DNA from: CAZGAH01 sp964523295
GTDB taxonomy: Bacteria > Desulfobacterota > Desulfovibrionia > Desulfovibrionales > Desulfovibrionaceae
NCBI GenBank assembly: GCA_964523295.1
Contig: CAZGAH010000013.1
Location: 4,876 to 68,875, forward strand
Reading direction: 5' to 3'
DNA: 64,000 nt
The translations under genes and the position numbers were made by a program. Below are positions 46,699-55,415 of this stretch, in pieces. The notes beneath the pieces are model-generated. The model saw only the letters and a program-made list of their open reading frames with translations, was not told the origin of the DNA and ran no database searches. Each line of letters opens with the position of its first letter. Within the stretch, counting starts at the first letter, position 1.

Positions 46699-47250
46699 AT
46701 GGCTGATCCTAAACAGTTTACCCTTTTTTCCGGCGGCGCCAACGGGGCGGAAACCGAGTTCGGCGTTCTGGCGGAACAGTACGGGGTTCAAGAGGTCAAT
46801 TACAGCTTCGAGGGCCATCAACACGAGCGCGTCCGGGGCCTGCGCGTGCTTACGCCCGAGGAACTCGCCCGCAAGGATGTCAGCCTGGCCTATGTTTCCC
46901 GGCTGCTCGGCCGGCGCTTTTCCGACGCGCCCATGATGCGCAAGGTGCTCCAGACCATCATGTATCAGGTCGATGCCGGGCTCGAGGTTTTCGTCATCGG
47001 CGCCGTCCAGTCCGACGGCACGGTCAAGGGCGGCACTGGCTGGGGCGCCGAGTTCGCCAAGATATGCAACAAGCCGCTCTTCGTCTTCGACCAGGGCAAG
47101 GACGGCTGGTTCACCTGGACCGACGACCTCTGGCGCCCCGTGGCCGAGCCGGTGGTTTCGCAGGCGCATTTCACCGGCACGGGCACCCGCTTCATCGAAG
47201 CCAACGGCAAGCAGGCCCTGGCTGGGCTGTTCAAGCGGTCGTTCGCCTGA
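46699..47250 (+). CDS. Rossmann-like (SLOG-type?) cytosolic protein
   Basis: The 183-residue protein starts at the ATG 46699 after AAGGAGA. A Gly-rich FSGGANGAETEFGVLAEQYG and a later GGTGWGAEFA recall the SLOG/LOG superfamily (nucleotide-binding, sometimes nucleotide-sugar ligand), but the family is not certain. It has no signal peptide, so it is cytosolic. It faces away from ftsY and stands before the CHAT cluster. No partner gene is evident. Confidence 0.55.
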   Translation: MADPKQFTLFSGGANGAETEFGVLAEQYGVQEVNYSFEGHQHERVRGLRVLTPEELARKDVSLAYVSRLLGRRFSDAPMMRKVLQTIMYQVDAGLEVFVIGAVQSDGTVKGGTGWGAEFAKICNKPLFVFDQGKDGWFTWTDDLWRPVAEPVVSQAHFTGTGTRFIEANGKQALAGLFKRSFA

Positions 47251-47574
47251 GCCTGCAGGAAGGCAATCGGGCCAGGCGGATGCGACGATCCGACCGGTTG
47301 CCTTTCCCGGGTAAATGCTGCCTCCCGCGGATGGGCCAGGAGTTGCTGCGGAGAGAGAGCTTGTCGGCCTTTTAACGTTGCTGTTCTGAATGCTGCGTAG
47401 ACTGCGAAGCTGTGTGTTGTTCGACGTTGTGCAATGGGGTGGAAAGCTGCAAGGAAACAGGACGCGCGCAGTGCAGGCTTGCAATGAGCATGCGCCAGAG
47501 CCTGTATATCGTCTTCGGCCGACGTGCTTGCGAACACGCATGAACTGACGTCATCCCGGAAGGGGGGAAGGAAC
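47251..47574 (+). other. Upstream region of the CHAT cluster
   Basis: 324 bases without a gene. The promoter for 47575 and downstream genes should lie here. A weak inverted repeat AAGGCAA...TTGCCTT near 47259-47304 follows the preceding stop and might be its terminator. Confidence 0.4.
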
Positions 47575-48582
47575 ATGAAGCGCAAACGTTTTCTTCGCTA
47601 CGGACTGGCCATTCTGCTTATGCTCAGCTGTGCCGTGGTCATTGCCACGACCGGGCAGAAGGGCTCCGGGGTTTTCACCTCGGCGGCTGCCTCGGAGGTC
47701 AAATCCACCAACGTCATGGTCCAGAGCGTGGACCAGCTGACCGTGGCGGACGTCGGACCCACGAAAAGCGACCAGAAGAAGGCGGCAGCGCCCAAGAAGA
47801 AGAAAAAGCGCAAGGCACAGGAGACACCCGAACCCGAAGCGACCGCCGAGGCCGCACCGGCTGCCGATTTCAACCTCGACGCCAAGACGAACGAGTTTGC
47901 CGCCGCCATCGAACGCACCGAGCAGGACCGGATGGCCCACAAGAAGGTCAGCGACGGCACCAAGGCTGACGTGCTGCGCCTGAAGGACGAACTCGTGGCC
48001 CACTACAAGGCCAAGGCCGAGGCGGCGCGCGTTGCCGGTAACCCGGATCTCGTGCTCCAGTGCGAAAACGCGATCAAGAAGTACGAGGCCGTGGCCCGCA
48101 TCGTGGTCAAGGACAACATCGAGAGCGCCGACATCGAGGCCTTGAAGACGGTCACCAATCCCGAGTACGTGCAATACAACGCCACGCTGAAAAAGCAGGA
48201 CAAGCAGACTATCACCGCCGAGCAGAAGACCTATCTGCAGCAGCGCGTGGCCGCCTATTTCCAGGAAACCATGCGCCTGTTCCTGCAACTGCTCGATGTC
48301 GTCTATTCGCTGCTCTCGCAGGCCAGCCATGCGGCCAGCGATCCGGTCGGCTTTGCCGTGGGCTGCGCCACCACGGCTATTGTCCGCGCCGCGCAAGGCC
48401 AGGACATGGTGCCCGAGCTGACCCTGCTGCGCACGATCGTTCCCCTGCTCAAGATGAGCACCGATAACTACAAGATGACCCTGGCCAACCTCCAGGCCCT
48501 GACCGGCGAAGGTCCCGGCTACAGCGGCCCGGCAACCGCGTCGGAGGTTGATAAGGGTTGGAAGCCGCCCACAGAGCGATAG
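47575..48582 (+). CDS. Secreted/membrane-anchored protein of the CHAT cluster, unknown function
   Basis: This 335-residue protein begins at ATG 47575 (GGAAGGAAC upstream) with a basic n-region and a hydrophobic span (MKRKRFLRYGLAILLMLSCA), either a signal peptide or an anchor. A Lys-rich stretch near 80 (APKKKKKRKAQ) precedes long helices. A later segment is helical and hydrophobic (VGFAVGCATTAIV). I do not recognise the family. It is first in a same-direction run of seven exported proteins. Confidence 0.65.
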   Translation: MKRKRFLRYGLAILLMLSCAVVIATTGQKGSGVFTSAAASEVKSTNVMVQSVDQLTVADVGPTKSDQKKAAAPKKKKKRKAQETPEPEATAEAAPAADFNLDAKTNEFAAAIERTEQDRMAHKKVSDGTKADVLRLKDELVAHYKAKAEAARVAGNPDLVLQCENAIKKYEAVARIVVKDNIESADIEALKTVTNPEYVQYNATLKKQDKQTITAEQKTYLQQRVAAYFQETMRLFLQLLDVVYSLLSQASHAASDPVGFAVGCATTAIVRAAQGQDMVPELTLLRTIVPLLKMSTDNYKMTLANLQALTGEGPGYSGPATASEVDKGWKPPTER

Positions 48583-48736
48583 GTCGGAATCTCCCAGCGG
48601 AGCGTCGGGAAAAATCTGCTGCATTATTTTGAAAAGTGTGGTAGATGAAAATTGCCCGGCGCTCCCGGGCTGCATCTGCACCTGAACGAGTCTGCCCGAT
48701 CAACGTCCGGAAACGACAACCTGGGCTGGTGACGCC

Positions 48737-51700
48737 GTGCAACGAGTTCCGCTCGCCGTCTGCCTTTGTGCCGCATTGCTGCTGTTCACCGTCAGGGCCG
48801 CCCTTTGCCGGGACGCGGCCCAGGCGCTCCAGGACTTCAAGACCGCCTACGCGCGCGCGACCGAGGCCGACGCCAAGGGCGACCGCGAGGTCGCTCTGCC
48901 GGCCTGGAAAGAGGCCCTGGCCGCGCTCGACGAATTCGGCGAAAACGACAAAATACTCCCCTTCAAGGAAACGGTCATCTTCAAGCTGGCCGAGACGCAG
49001 GCCTGGCTGGGTGCCGCCGCCGGCGATCCGGCTGCCGTGGAAGAGGCCAGGGTCGCGCTCGACGGACTGCTCAAGCGAAAAAAGTTGGTGGGCCTGAAAA
49101 AGGACGACGTCCTTTTTCGTCTGGGCCACACGCTGGGGCAGAAAAGCCGGGTTCTGGCCCGACGCGGGGAGAACCGCCAGGCCGTGGCCGCTGGCAAGGA
49201 AGGGCTGGCCATTCTGGAAAAGCTGCCGGCCTCGCCCGAGCTGGACGAGACGCTGGCTCGCGACAACAGCCAGCTCGGCCTGGCTCTGCTGGCCACGAGC
49301 GATCTCAAAGCCGCGGAGGAGCGGCTGACCCGGGCTGCGGAATTCTGGGGCAAGATCGGCAACGAGCCCGAGCAGCTGCGCGAGCGGAACCTGATCATTT
49401 TTCTGCACGGCGAGCTGGGCCGTCTGACGCAGGCCGAGCGCGAGTACGAGGCCCTGCTCGCCCAGTTGCCCGCGAAGGGCTTGGACAAGAGCGTCCTGGG
49501 CGTGGAGTGCCGCGTGAACCTGGGACTGATCCAGCTGCAGCTCGGCAAGTACGCCGACGCGGCCGCCCGCTTCGACCAGGCCGAGGCCCTGGCCCGCGAG
49601 GTCCCGGATTACGCCAACCCGGAGGCCATCGCCAACAACCGCGGCATCGTGGCCTTTCGCGAGGGCATGTACCACGAGGCCCTGGGCCGGTTCGACCGCG
49701 CCGGACAGGGGCGCAACGCCCAGGTCAAGGCCCAGAGCCTGGCCAATGCCGGCGGCGTCTATCTCAATCTCTACCAGTCGGAGCGCAACGACGATCATTT
49801 TACCCGCGCTGAGGAAAAGCTGCGCGCGGCCCTGACCCAGGCCGAGAGCGTAGACGACGCGCGCGCGGGTTTCGTGGCCGGCAACAATCTCGGACGCCTG
49901 TACCTGCTGCGTGCCGGAAAACCGGCCTCCTCGGCGCAGGGGAGCGAAGACTGCGCCAAGGCATTGGACACGCTGGGCAAGTACTTCCGCGAGGCCAACG
50001 ACCTGGCCGGGCGGACGAAAAGCGTCCTGTACGAGTCCGCCTCCCTGGCCCTGAATCTGGGCGATGTCTATCTGCTAATCGGCACGAGTTTTCGCGACGC
50101 GGGACTGGAACGGGGCGGGCCCTGCGCCGATCCCGATCCGTTGGTCTGCGCCGAAAAATTCTATCGCGAGGGCCTGGACCTGGCCCTGCGCCTGGGCAGC
50201 GCCGAGGAAATCTGGTACGGTCGCTACGGCCTGGCCCGCGTCTGGCGCGCCCGCGGCAATGCGCCCAAGGCCATCGAGCACTACGCCGCGGCCATCGAGA
50301 ACATCGAATCCCTGCGCAACCTGCTCTCCGGCGGCGCCGCGGTGAGCTTCCTGCACGACAAGCACATGGTCTATACCGAGTGCATCGACCTGCTCCTGCA
50401 AGAGTGGGAAAAGAGCAAGGATCCCAAGGCGAAGCAGAAGGCCTCGCTTACGGCCCTGGAATACCTGGAGCGCAGCCGGCAGGGCGAACTCAGGGCTCTG
50501 TTTGCGCAGGCCCTGCCCGAGGCCAGACAGAAGGAGCATCACGAACTTGCGGGCCTGCGTTACCGGCTCACGCTCCTGGCCCAGGCCCCCGAGCCCGACC
50601 GCAAGGAAATGGAGGCCGTGCAGAAGGCCATGGCGCCGTTGGAAAAGGCGTTGGAAAAGGACGATCCGATGCTGCAGAAAACCGGGCTGGACCTTGCCGC
50701 CTGCCAGCGCCGGCTCGGCCCGGACCAGGCCGTGCTCGAATACTATTACAGCGCCGACGCCTTCTATGTCTGGAAGATCGACCGCGCCGGCGTATCCCTG
50801 CACACGGCGCCGCGCCTGGAGGAAGACGTGGCCACGGACGAGAAGCAGGACTTTCTCGAGACCGCAGTCGATAAATTCGGGAATAATATCGTGGGCGGGG
50901 GCGGGGCAGCCAGCCAGCGCACCACCCACGTCATCACCACCCTGCACGATATCTACAAACGCCTCTTCGTCGATGCCGGCCTCGCGCTCGATCCCACAAT
51001 CACGCGCCTGACCATCGTGCCCTATCGCAGGCTGAGCATCGTCCCCTTTGCCGCGCTCTACGTCGACGCCGCCGCTGGCAGCGTGCTGCTGGACAAGTAC
51101 CAGATCGGCTATCTGACCGCGCTCAGCCAGCTGCTTGCCAGGCCGGAAACCTCCGCCCCCGTGCTCTACGCGGTGGGCAATCCGAACATGCCGCAGCAGG
51201 TAGCCGCAGTCAGCGTCACGCGCGGCGATGCTCAGGCGGGCGTGGGATTGAGCCGGGTGGATTTGGAGCTGCTGCGCATTGCCGGCATGGATCCCGCGGA
51301 CCCCACCCGCTCGGGCGCCTCGGTCAACTTTGCCCAGCTTCCGGACGCCGGGCACGAGGTCGAGACCATCTCCTCGGTGTTCGCCGCGCACGGAGACGCC
51401 AATGTCGCCGCCACGGTCAACCAGGCCGTGCCGCCGCGGCGCGTGCTCGACGACCTCTCCAGCCGACCCTATGCCTTTCTGCACTTCGCCACGCACGGCA
51501 AGCTCATCGGCAGCGCGCCGTTGCTGTCTTTTCTGGCCTTTTCCCAGGATCCCGAGGCCACGGACCCGGCCCTGCGCAAAGGCTATCTGACGGTCAAGAC
51601 CATCCGGGAGCAGCTGTTCGGCAAACTCGGGCAGACGCGGCTGTGCGTGCTCTCCTGCTGCCAGACCGCGCTGGCGAGCAAGGTCGAGGGGCTGGAGTAC

Positions 51701-51940
51701 GCGTCGCTTGCCGGCGCCTTTCAATCCGCCGGCGTGGAAACCATCATCGCCACGCTCTGGGAAGTGCCCTCGCGCGAGACAGCAACCCTCGTCGCCACGT
51801 TTTACGAACAGCTCTTCGCGCCGGACAACCCGCGTAAAAGCTACACCCGGGCCATGCAACTGGCGCAGGAGCGCGTCCGCCGAGAAAACAGCGATCCCTT
51901 CTACTGGGCGGCGTTCATCGTTATCGGACCCGACAACTGA
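48737..51940 (+). CDS. Exported TPR-CHAT (caspase-like) protein
   Basis: The 1067-residue protein has a signal peptide (MQRVPLAVCLCAALLLFTVR), a long region of TPR-like helices, then a C-terminal CHAT domain. The catalytic dyad fits caspase-like CHAT: His920 in HFATHG and Cys975 in LSCCQTA. CHAT proteases cleave partner proteins, and cytosolic ones serve in defence; an exported form is less usual. Proteolysis here is inference. The start is GTG 48737, since it alone gives the signal peptide; no strong ribosome site is seen. OmpA-like and lipoprotein genes follow. Confidence 0.85.
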   Translation: MQRVPLAVCLCAALLLFTVRAALCRDAAQALQDFKTAYARATEADAKGDREVALPAWKEALAALDEFGENDKILPFKETVIFKLAETQAWLGAAAGDPAAVEEARVALDGLLKRKKLVGLKKDDVLFRLGHTLGQKSRVLARRGENRQAVAAGKEGLAILEKLPASPELDETLARDNSQLGLALLATSDLKAAEERLTRAAEFWGKIGNEPEQLRERNLIIFLHGELGRLTQAEREYEALLAQLPAKGLDKSVLGVECRVNLGLIQLQLGKYADAAARFDQAEALAREVPDYANPEAIANNRGIVAFREGMYHEALGRFDRAGQGRNAQVKAQSLANAGGVYLNLYQSERNDDHFTRAEEKLRAALTQAESVDDARAGFVAGNNLGRLYLLRAGKPASSAQGSEDCAKALDTLGKYFREANDLAGRTKSVLYESASLALNLGDVYLLIGTSFRDAGLERGGPCADPDPLVCAEKFYREGLDLALRLGSAEEIWYGRYGLARVWRARGNAPKAIEHYAAAIENIESLRNLLSGGAAVSFLHDKHMVYTECIDLLLQEWEKSKDPKAKQKASLTALEYLERSRQGELRALFAQALPEARQKEHHELAGLRYRLTLLAQAPEPDRKEMEAVQKAMAPLEKALEKDDPMLQKTGLDLAACQRRLGPDQAVLEYYYSADAFYVWKIDRAGVSLHTAPRLEEDVATDEKQDFLETAVDKFGNNIVGGGGAASQRTTHVITTLHDIYKRLFVDAGLALDPTITRLTIVPYRRLSIVPFAALYVDAAAGSVLLDKYQIGYLTALSQLLARPETSAPVLYAVGNPNMPQQVAAVSVTRGDAQAGVGLSRVDLELLRIAGMDPADPTRSGASVNFAQLPDAGHEVETISSVFAAHGDANVAATVNQAVPPRRVLDDLSSRPYAFLHFATHGKLIGSAPLLSFLAFSQDPEATDPALRKGYLTVKTIREQLFGKLGQTRLCVLSCCQTALASKVEGLEYASLAGAFQSAGVETIIATLWEVPSRETATLVATFYEQLFAPDNPRKSYTRAMQLAQERVRRENSDPFYWAAFIVIGPDN

Positions 51941-51958
51941 GGCAAGGAGGCACATGCT

Positions 51959-52690
51959 ATGCACCGACTCGTCATCGTCCTGTTACTGAGCACCGTCTTT
52001 CTGTCCTGGAACAGCGCCGGGAGCGCGCTGGCCGAACCCTGCGACGAGGCCTACAAGGAGTTGAAGGCCGTGCAAGAGAACGAGACCGAGCTGCTCGCCC
52101 GGGTCCAGAAGTTCCCGGATTGCGGCAAACTCAACGTCAAGCTGGGCGATCTGTACTTCAACAAAAAGATGTGGGCTGACGCCCAGAAGCAGTACGAAAA
52201 GGCGCTGACGCTCTTCCCGGACAGCAAATACGTCCAGAACCAGCTCTTCGAGACGAACAAGAATATTCCCATTACCCTGCAGTCAGGCTCCAAGCTGGAC
52301 CTGGGCGCCGAAGTCGCCCGCCGTGGTCTGGGGGGCACGCGCAAGCTTCCGGCCATTGCCGTGGAGGTCCACTTCGATCAGGGCAGCGCGACCGTGACCA
52401 CGGACGACCGCGCCGCGCTGGACACCTTCGCCGCGATGGTCAAGGACGGCTTCACGCAGTACTCCTTCGAGGTCCAGGGCCACACCGACGCCGTGGGCTC
52501 GCCGCAGACCAATCAGACCCTTTCCGAGCGCCGCGCCCAGGCCGTACGCGACTACCTGATCAAGAAGCACGGACTGAGCGCCGACAAGCTCGTGGTCAAG
52601 GGCTTCGGCCAGACCCAGCCCATAGCATCCAACGAAACCGAGGACGGCCGGGCGAAAAACCGTCGGGTCCAGTTCCAGGGATTTCAATAG
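51959..52690 (+). CDS. OmpA-family peptidoglycan-binding protein with TPR
   Basis: The 243-residue protein has a signal peptide (MHRLVIVLLLSTVFLSWNSA), a TPR-like helix pair (KLGDLYFNKKMWADAQKQYE), then an OmpA C-terminal domain (VEVHFDQGSATVTTD, GHTDAVGSPQTNQTLSERRA, NRRVQF). The Asp and Arg that bind diaminopimelate are in place. It probably ties the complex to the cell wall. It starts 18 bases after the CHAT gene; AAGGAGG precedes the ATG. Confidence 0.88.
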   Translation: MHRLVIVLLLSTVFLSWNSAGSALAEPCDEAYKELKAVQENETELLARVQKFPDCGKLNVKLGDLYFNKKMWADAQKQYEKALTLFPDSKYVQNQLFETNKNIPITLQSGSKLDLGAEVARRGLGGTRKLPAIAVEVHFDQGSATVTTDDRAALDTFAAMVKDGFTQYSFEVQGHTDAVGSPQTNQTLSERRAQAVRDYLIKKHGLSADKLVVKGFGQTQPIASNETEDGRAKNRRVQFQGFQ

Positions 52691-52698
52691 GAGCCTCC

Positions 52699-54132
52699 AT
52701 GAGCCAGAAGACTTTACGCGACGCCGTCATCCTGTTCCTGCTCCTGCTCGCGCTCGTCGCCCTGCCCGCCAGGGTCGGCGCCGAGGGCAAGACCATCGTC
52801 ATTTCCGCCGAAGGTCTGGCCGATCCCAACGCCGAGACCTACCAGCGCGACAAGGGGCTGATGCTCGAAGACCTGCGCCGCGACGCCAAGGCCCAGGTCA
52901 TCGAAAAAGCCGTGGGAACCTTTGTGGAAACCTCGACGCTCATGGAGAACTACGCCCTGGTCCACGACCGGGTCATGACCCGCTCCCAGGGCATGATCAA
53001 GCGCATCATCAAGGAAAGCCCGCCCTGGGTCGGCGAGGACGGCTTCGCGCACATGCTCATCAAGGCCGAGGTCTACGTGGACAACGTCCGCAACGCGCTC
53101 AACGAGATGTCCAAAGGCGAAAAAGTCAGCCTGATCAAGGAGTACGGCAATCCCAAGGTCTCGGTGTCCATCGTGGTCCGGGACGCCGAGCGCGATACCG
53201 GCACCCGGCCGCAACGCTCCGACATCGCCGAGAATATCGTCAAGGAGCGCATCAAGAGCTTCGGCTATCGGGTCTGGTCCGAGGATCATACCTCGAAGCT
53301 CAAGACCGAGCTTATGGTCAAGAGTCAGATGGAAGGCCAGGTCGACGCCACGCTCTCGGCCCAGCAGACCAAGGCCGCCGACTTCGTCATTTCCGGCGAG
53401 GCCAAATTCCAGCGTATCTCTCAGACCCTCCAGCCCGCAAACATCCAGATAACGAAGTACACGCTCACCTCCTGGTCCGTGAAGTGCGTGGACGCAAACA
53501 CGGGCGAGGAAATCCTCTACAACAACCAGGTTCCCAAGGGCAAAGCCTGGCCCTCGGAGGACGAGGCCATCGAGAGCATCGGCAAACTCATCGGCGATCA
53601 GTTCTCCAAGGACTTCTTCGTCGAGCACCTCCAGGCGCCGTCGAAGATCTTCCAGCTTCAGGTGCTCGGACTGCCCAGCTACGACGTGGGCCAGCTGCTC
53701 AAGAAGGAATTCATCGGGCTGCGGCCCGTGCTCAACGTCGATTTTCGCGACTTCGACAAATCCGGGCTCTCGCTCTACGAGGTCGAGTTCACCGGCGCCG
53801 CCGATAACTTCAACCAACTGCTCAACTCCACCATCCTGGCCCCGCTGAACCAGAAACTCGGCTCCCAGGCCTTCAGTCTGGAGTCGGCGCACGGCAATGT
53901 GGTCCGCGTGGCCTTCCGTTCCGACTCGAGCGCCGAGGAACTCACGCGCGTGCTCAATACCGTGCCCCCGGCCTCGTTTGCCACGGCCTCGCCGGAGCGG
54001 CTCAAAGACGTGATCAAGAGCGAGGAGACCCTGAAAAAGGTCGCCGCCGTCGCGCCGGAAACGGCCAAAAAGCTGTCCGACGACGGCATTCTCAACCCAG
54101 AGCAGGCCAAGGACGCGGTGAAAAGCTTTTGA
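52699..54132 (+). CDS. Exported protein of unknown function (FlgT/LPP20-like N-part)
   Basis: The 477-residue protein has a signal peptide (to about residue 28), then a conserved-looking segment that recalls the N-terminal domain of FlgT/LPP20 proteins (DLRRDAKAQVIEKAVGTFVE). The rest is a beta/alpha mix with DFVISGEAKF and a later AlaLys-rich helical end. The repeated ...I..S..F pattern and a region 200-290 resemble pentameric or lectin-like folds, but I make no firm call. It is 8 bases after the OmpA gene. Confidence 0.6.
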   Translation: MSQKTLRDAVILFLLLLALVALPARVGAEGKTIVISAEGLADPNAETYQRDKGLMLEDLRRDAKAQVIEKAVGTFVETSTLMENYALVHDRVMTRSQGMIKRIIKESPPWVGEDGFAHMLIKAEVYVDNVRNALNEMSKGEKVSLIKEYGNPKVSVSIVVRDAERDTGTRPQRSDIAENIVKERIKSFGYRVWSEDHTSKLKTELMVKSQMEGQVDATLSAQQTKAADFVISGEAKFQRISQTLQPANIQITKYTLTSWSVKCVDANTGEEILYNNQVPKGKAWPSEDEAIESIGKLIGDQFSKDFFVEHLQAPSKIFQLQVLGLPSYDVGQLLKKEFIGLRPVLNVDFRDFDKSGLSLYEVEFTGAADNFNQLLNSTILAPLNQKLGSQAFSLESAHGNVVRVAFRSDSSAEELTRVLNTVPPASFATASPERLKDVIKSEETLKKVAAVAPETAKKLSDDGILNPEQAKDAVKSF

Positions 54133-54150
54133 CCGCGCCTGAGATACCTC

Positions 54151-54172
54151 CCCGCGCGGACTGCCGCGCGGG
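54151..54172 (+). terminator. GC-rich hairpin in the CHAT cluster
   Basis: Perfect 9-base stem (CCCGCGCGG/CCGCGCGGG) with a 4-base loop, 18 bases after the stop of the 52699 gene. No T-tract follows; it may act as an attenuator or an mRNA end barrier. Confidence 0.5.
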
Positions 54173-54208
54173 TGACAACCCTTGCAACGGAAAGAGGAGA
54201 AACATCGT

Positions 54209-54688
54209 ATGCGCGCACATCTGATCGGAAAATGCCTTCTGCTCGTCGTGCTCGGAGCCATGCTGTTCGCCTGTCAGCCCAAACAGGAGACGGTCTATGT
54301 CGCACCGCCGCCCCCGCCGCCGCAGATGAACCCCGTCGACGAGGCCATCCGCTTCTTCGACATGGGCAATTACGCCGAAGCCAAACGGCTGCTCACCAAC
54401 GAAACGAGCAGAAATACCATGGACCCTCGGGCCTTTTTCTACCTTGGCCGCATCTATCTGTACGAAAAGGAGTGTCCGAGTTCGATCGCCATGTTTAAAC
54501 AGGCACTGGTCCTGAACCCCAACTACTACGAAGCGCAGCAGCAGCTCACCGCGGCGCAGAAACAGTGCGGCCAGGGCGGCCCCAAGTCCACGGGCACGAG
54601 TCGCTCGTCGACGCCGTCGCAGCCCAAGCCGCGCGAAGTCAAGGAGTTCAAGGGCGGAGCCAAGGCTATCGATCCGGCTGACTTTTAG
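54209..54688 (+). CDS. TPR lipoprotein of the CHAT cluster
   Basis: 159 residues with a signal peptide and lipobox LFAC. A Pro-rich linker follows, then a TPR pair (DEAIRFFDMGNYAEAKRLL, then AFFYLGRIYLYEKE). The C-terminus ends VKEFKGGAKAIDPADF. The start at 54209 has AAAGAGGAG upstream. The C-terminal FKGGA motif recurs in the LPP20-like protein of the same cluster (DFKGGAQTTQ). Confidence 0.8.
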   Translation: MRAHLIGKCLLLVVLGAMLFACQPKQETVYVAPPPPPPQMNPVDEAIRFFDMGNYAEAKRLLTNETSRNTMDPRAFFYLGRIYLYEKECPSSIAMFKQALVLNPNYYEAQQQLTAAQKQCGQGGPKSTGTSRSSTPSQPKPREVKEFKGGAKAIDPADF

Positions 54689-54703
54689 GCCGAAAGAGAG
54701 TCT

Positions 54704-54740
54704 GCCGCCGGGCCGGCCTGCATCATGCAAGCCCGGCGGC
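54704..54740 (+). terminator. GC-rich hairpin in the CHAT cluster
   Basis: Perfect 10-base stem (GCCGCCGGGC/GCCCGGCGGC) with a 17-base loop between the TPR lipoprotein and the next gene. No T-tract; same style as the hairpin at 54151. Confidence 0.5.
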
Positions 54741-54777
54741 AACGCCGCCTTTGTCCGCTCCGAACGTGGAGGACGTC

Positions 54778-55365
54778 GTGAAACGAAACCGCATCCGTCT
54801 CCTGGCAACCGGAATCCTCGGTCTCCTCGCCCTGCTGCTGATCCTGGCGCCCGCCCGGGCCGGCAACAAGGAATTGATGGACGAGTGGAGCCGAAAAAAG
54901 CAACAGGTCAAAGACAAGGTCTACGAACAGCTCAAACGGGAAGGGAGAATACCCAAAGACGGGACCGTCTATTTCGAGGCCAGAACCAAGGCGGACCCCG
55001 CCGACACAGGTAAGGTGCTGATCGAGGTCGACAGCGTCCGCGTCGAGCCTTCCGCCCCCGCCTCCGCGTCAGCGCCGAAAAAGCCGCCGGCCAAGGCGGT
55101 TCCCGGTGGCGCGAGCGCGTCCGCTCCAGCGCAGACGTCGTTGCCCTTCGCGAGCGGCAATCCCGGCGAACCGGCGCCCGGGCTGAAAGGGGGCTCACTC
55201 GGCGTGCCCGGCGCGGGGCAGGGGACGGCGACGCCACAGACGCCGCCGACGCTGGTCCGCTACGAAACCCTGAATATCCCCGTGGGGGCTGTATTTCAGG
55301 AAAGCATGCGCATCAAGAACGGCGCAATCCAACCCGATCCGCCCGCACAGGGCAAAAAGCCCTGA
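54778..55365 (+). CDS. Exported Pro/Ala-rich protein of the CHAT cluster
   Basis: 195 residues. The GTG at 54778 with GGAGG 5 bases before is the best start. Signal peptide (RLLATGILGLLALLLILAPA), then a small folded part (GTVYFEARTKADPADTGKVL) and a Pro/Ala/Gly linker to a C-terminal beta-like end (YETLNIPVGAVFQESM). I do not recognise the family. It is in a tight row with the LPP20-like gene. Confidence 0.6.
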   Translation: MKRNRIRLLATGILGLLALLLILAPARAGNKELMDEWSRKKQQVKDKVYEQLKREGRIPKDGTVYFEARTKADPADTGKVLIEVDSVRVEPSAPASASAPKKPPAKAVPGGASASAPAQTSLPFASGNPGEPAPGLKGGSLGVPGAGQGTATPQTPPTLVRYETLNIPVGAVFQESMRIKNGAIQPDPPAQGKKP

Positions 55366-55415
55366 CCGCCGCGCGGATATCGGGGCTCTGTCCGCGAAAC
55401 CAGAAAGGAGGATTC

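Noticed and set aside
52714..54261. Minus-strand open frame of about 515 codons opposite the exported 477-aa protein
   Set aside because: The plus strand has signal peptide, ribosome site and operon spacing; the antisense frame has none.
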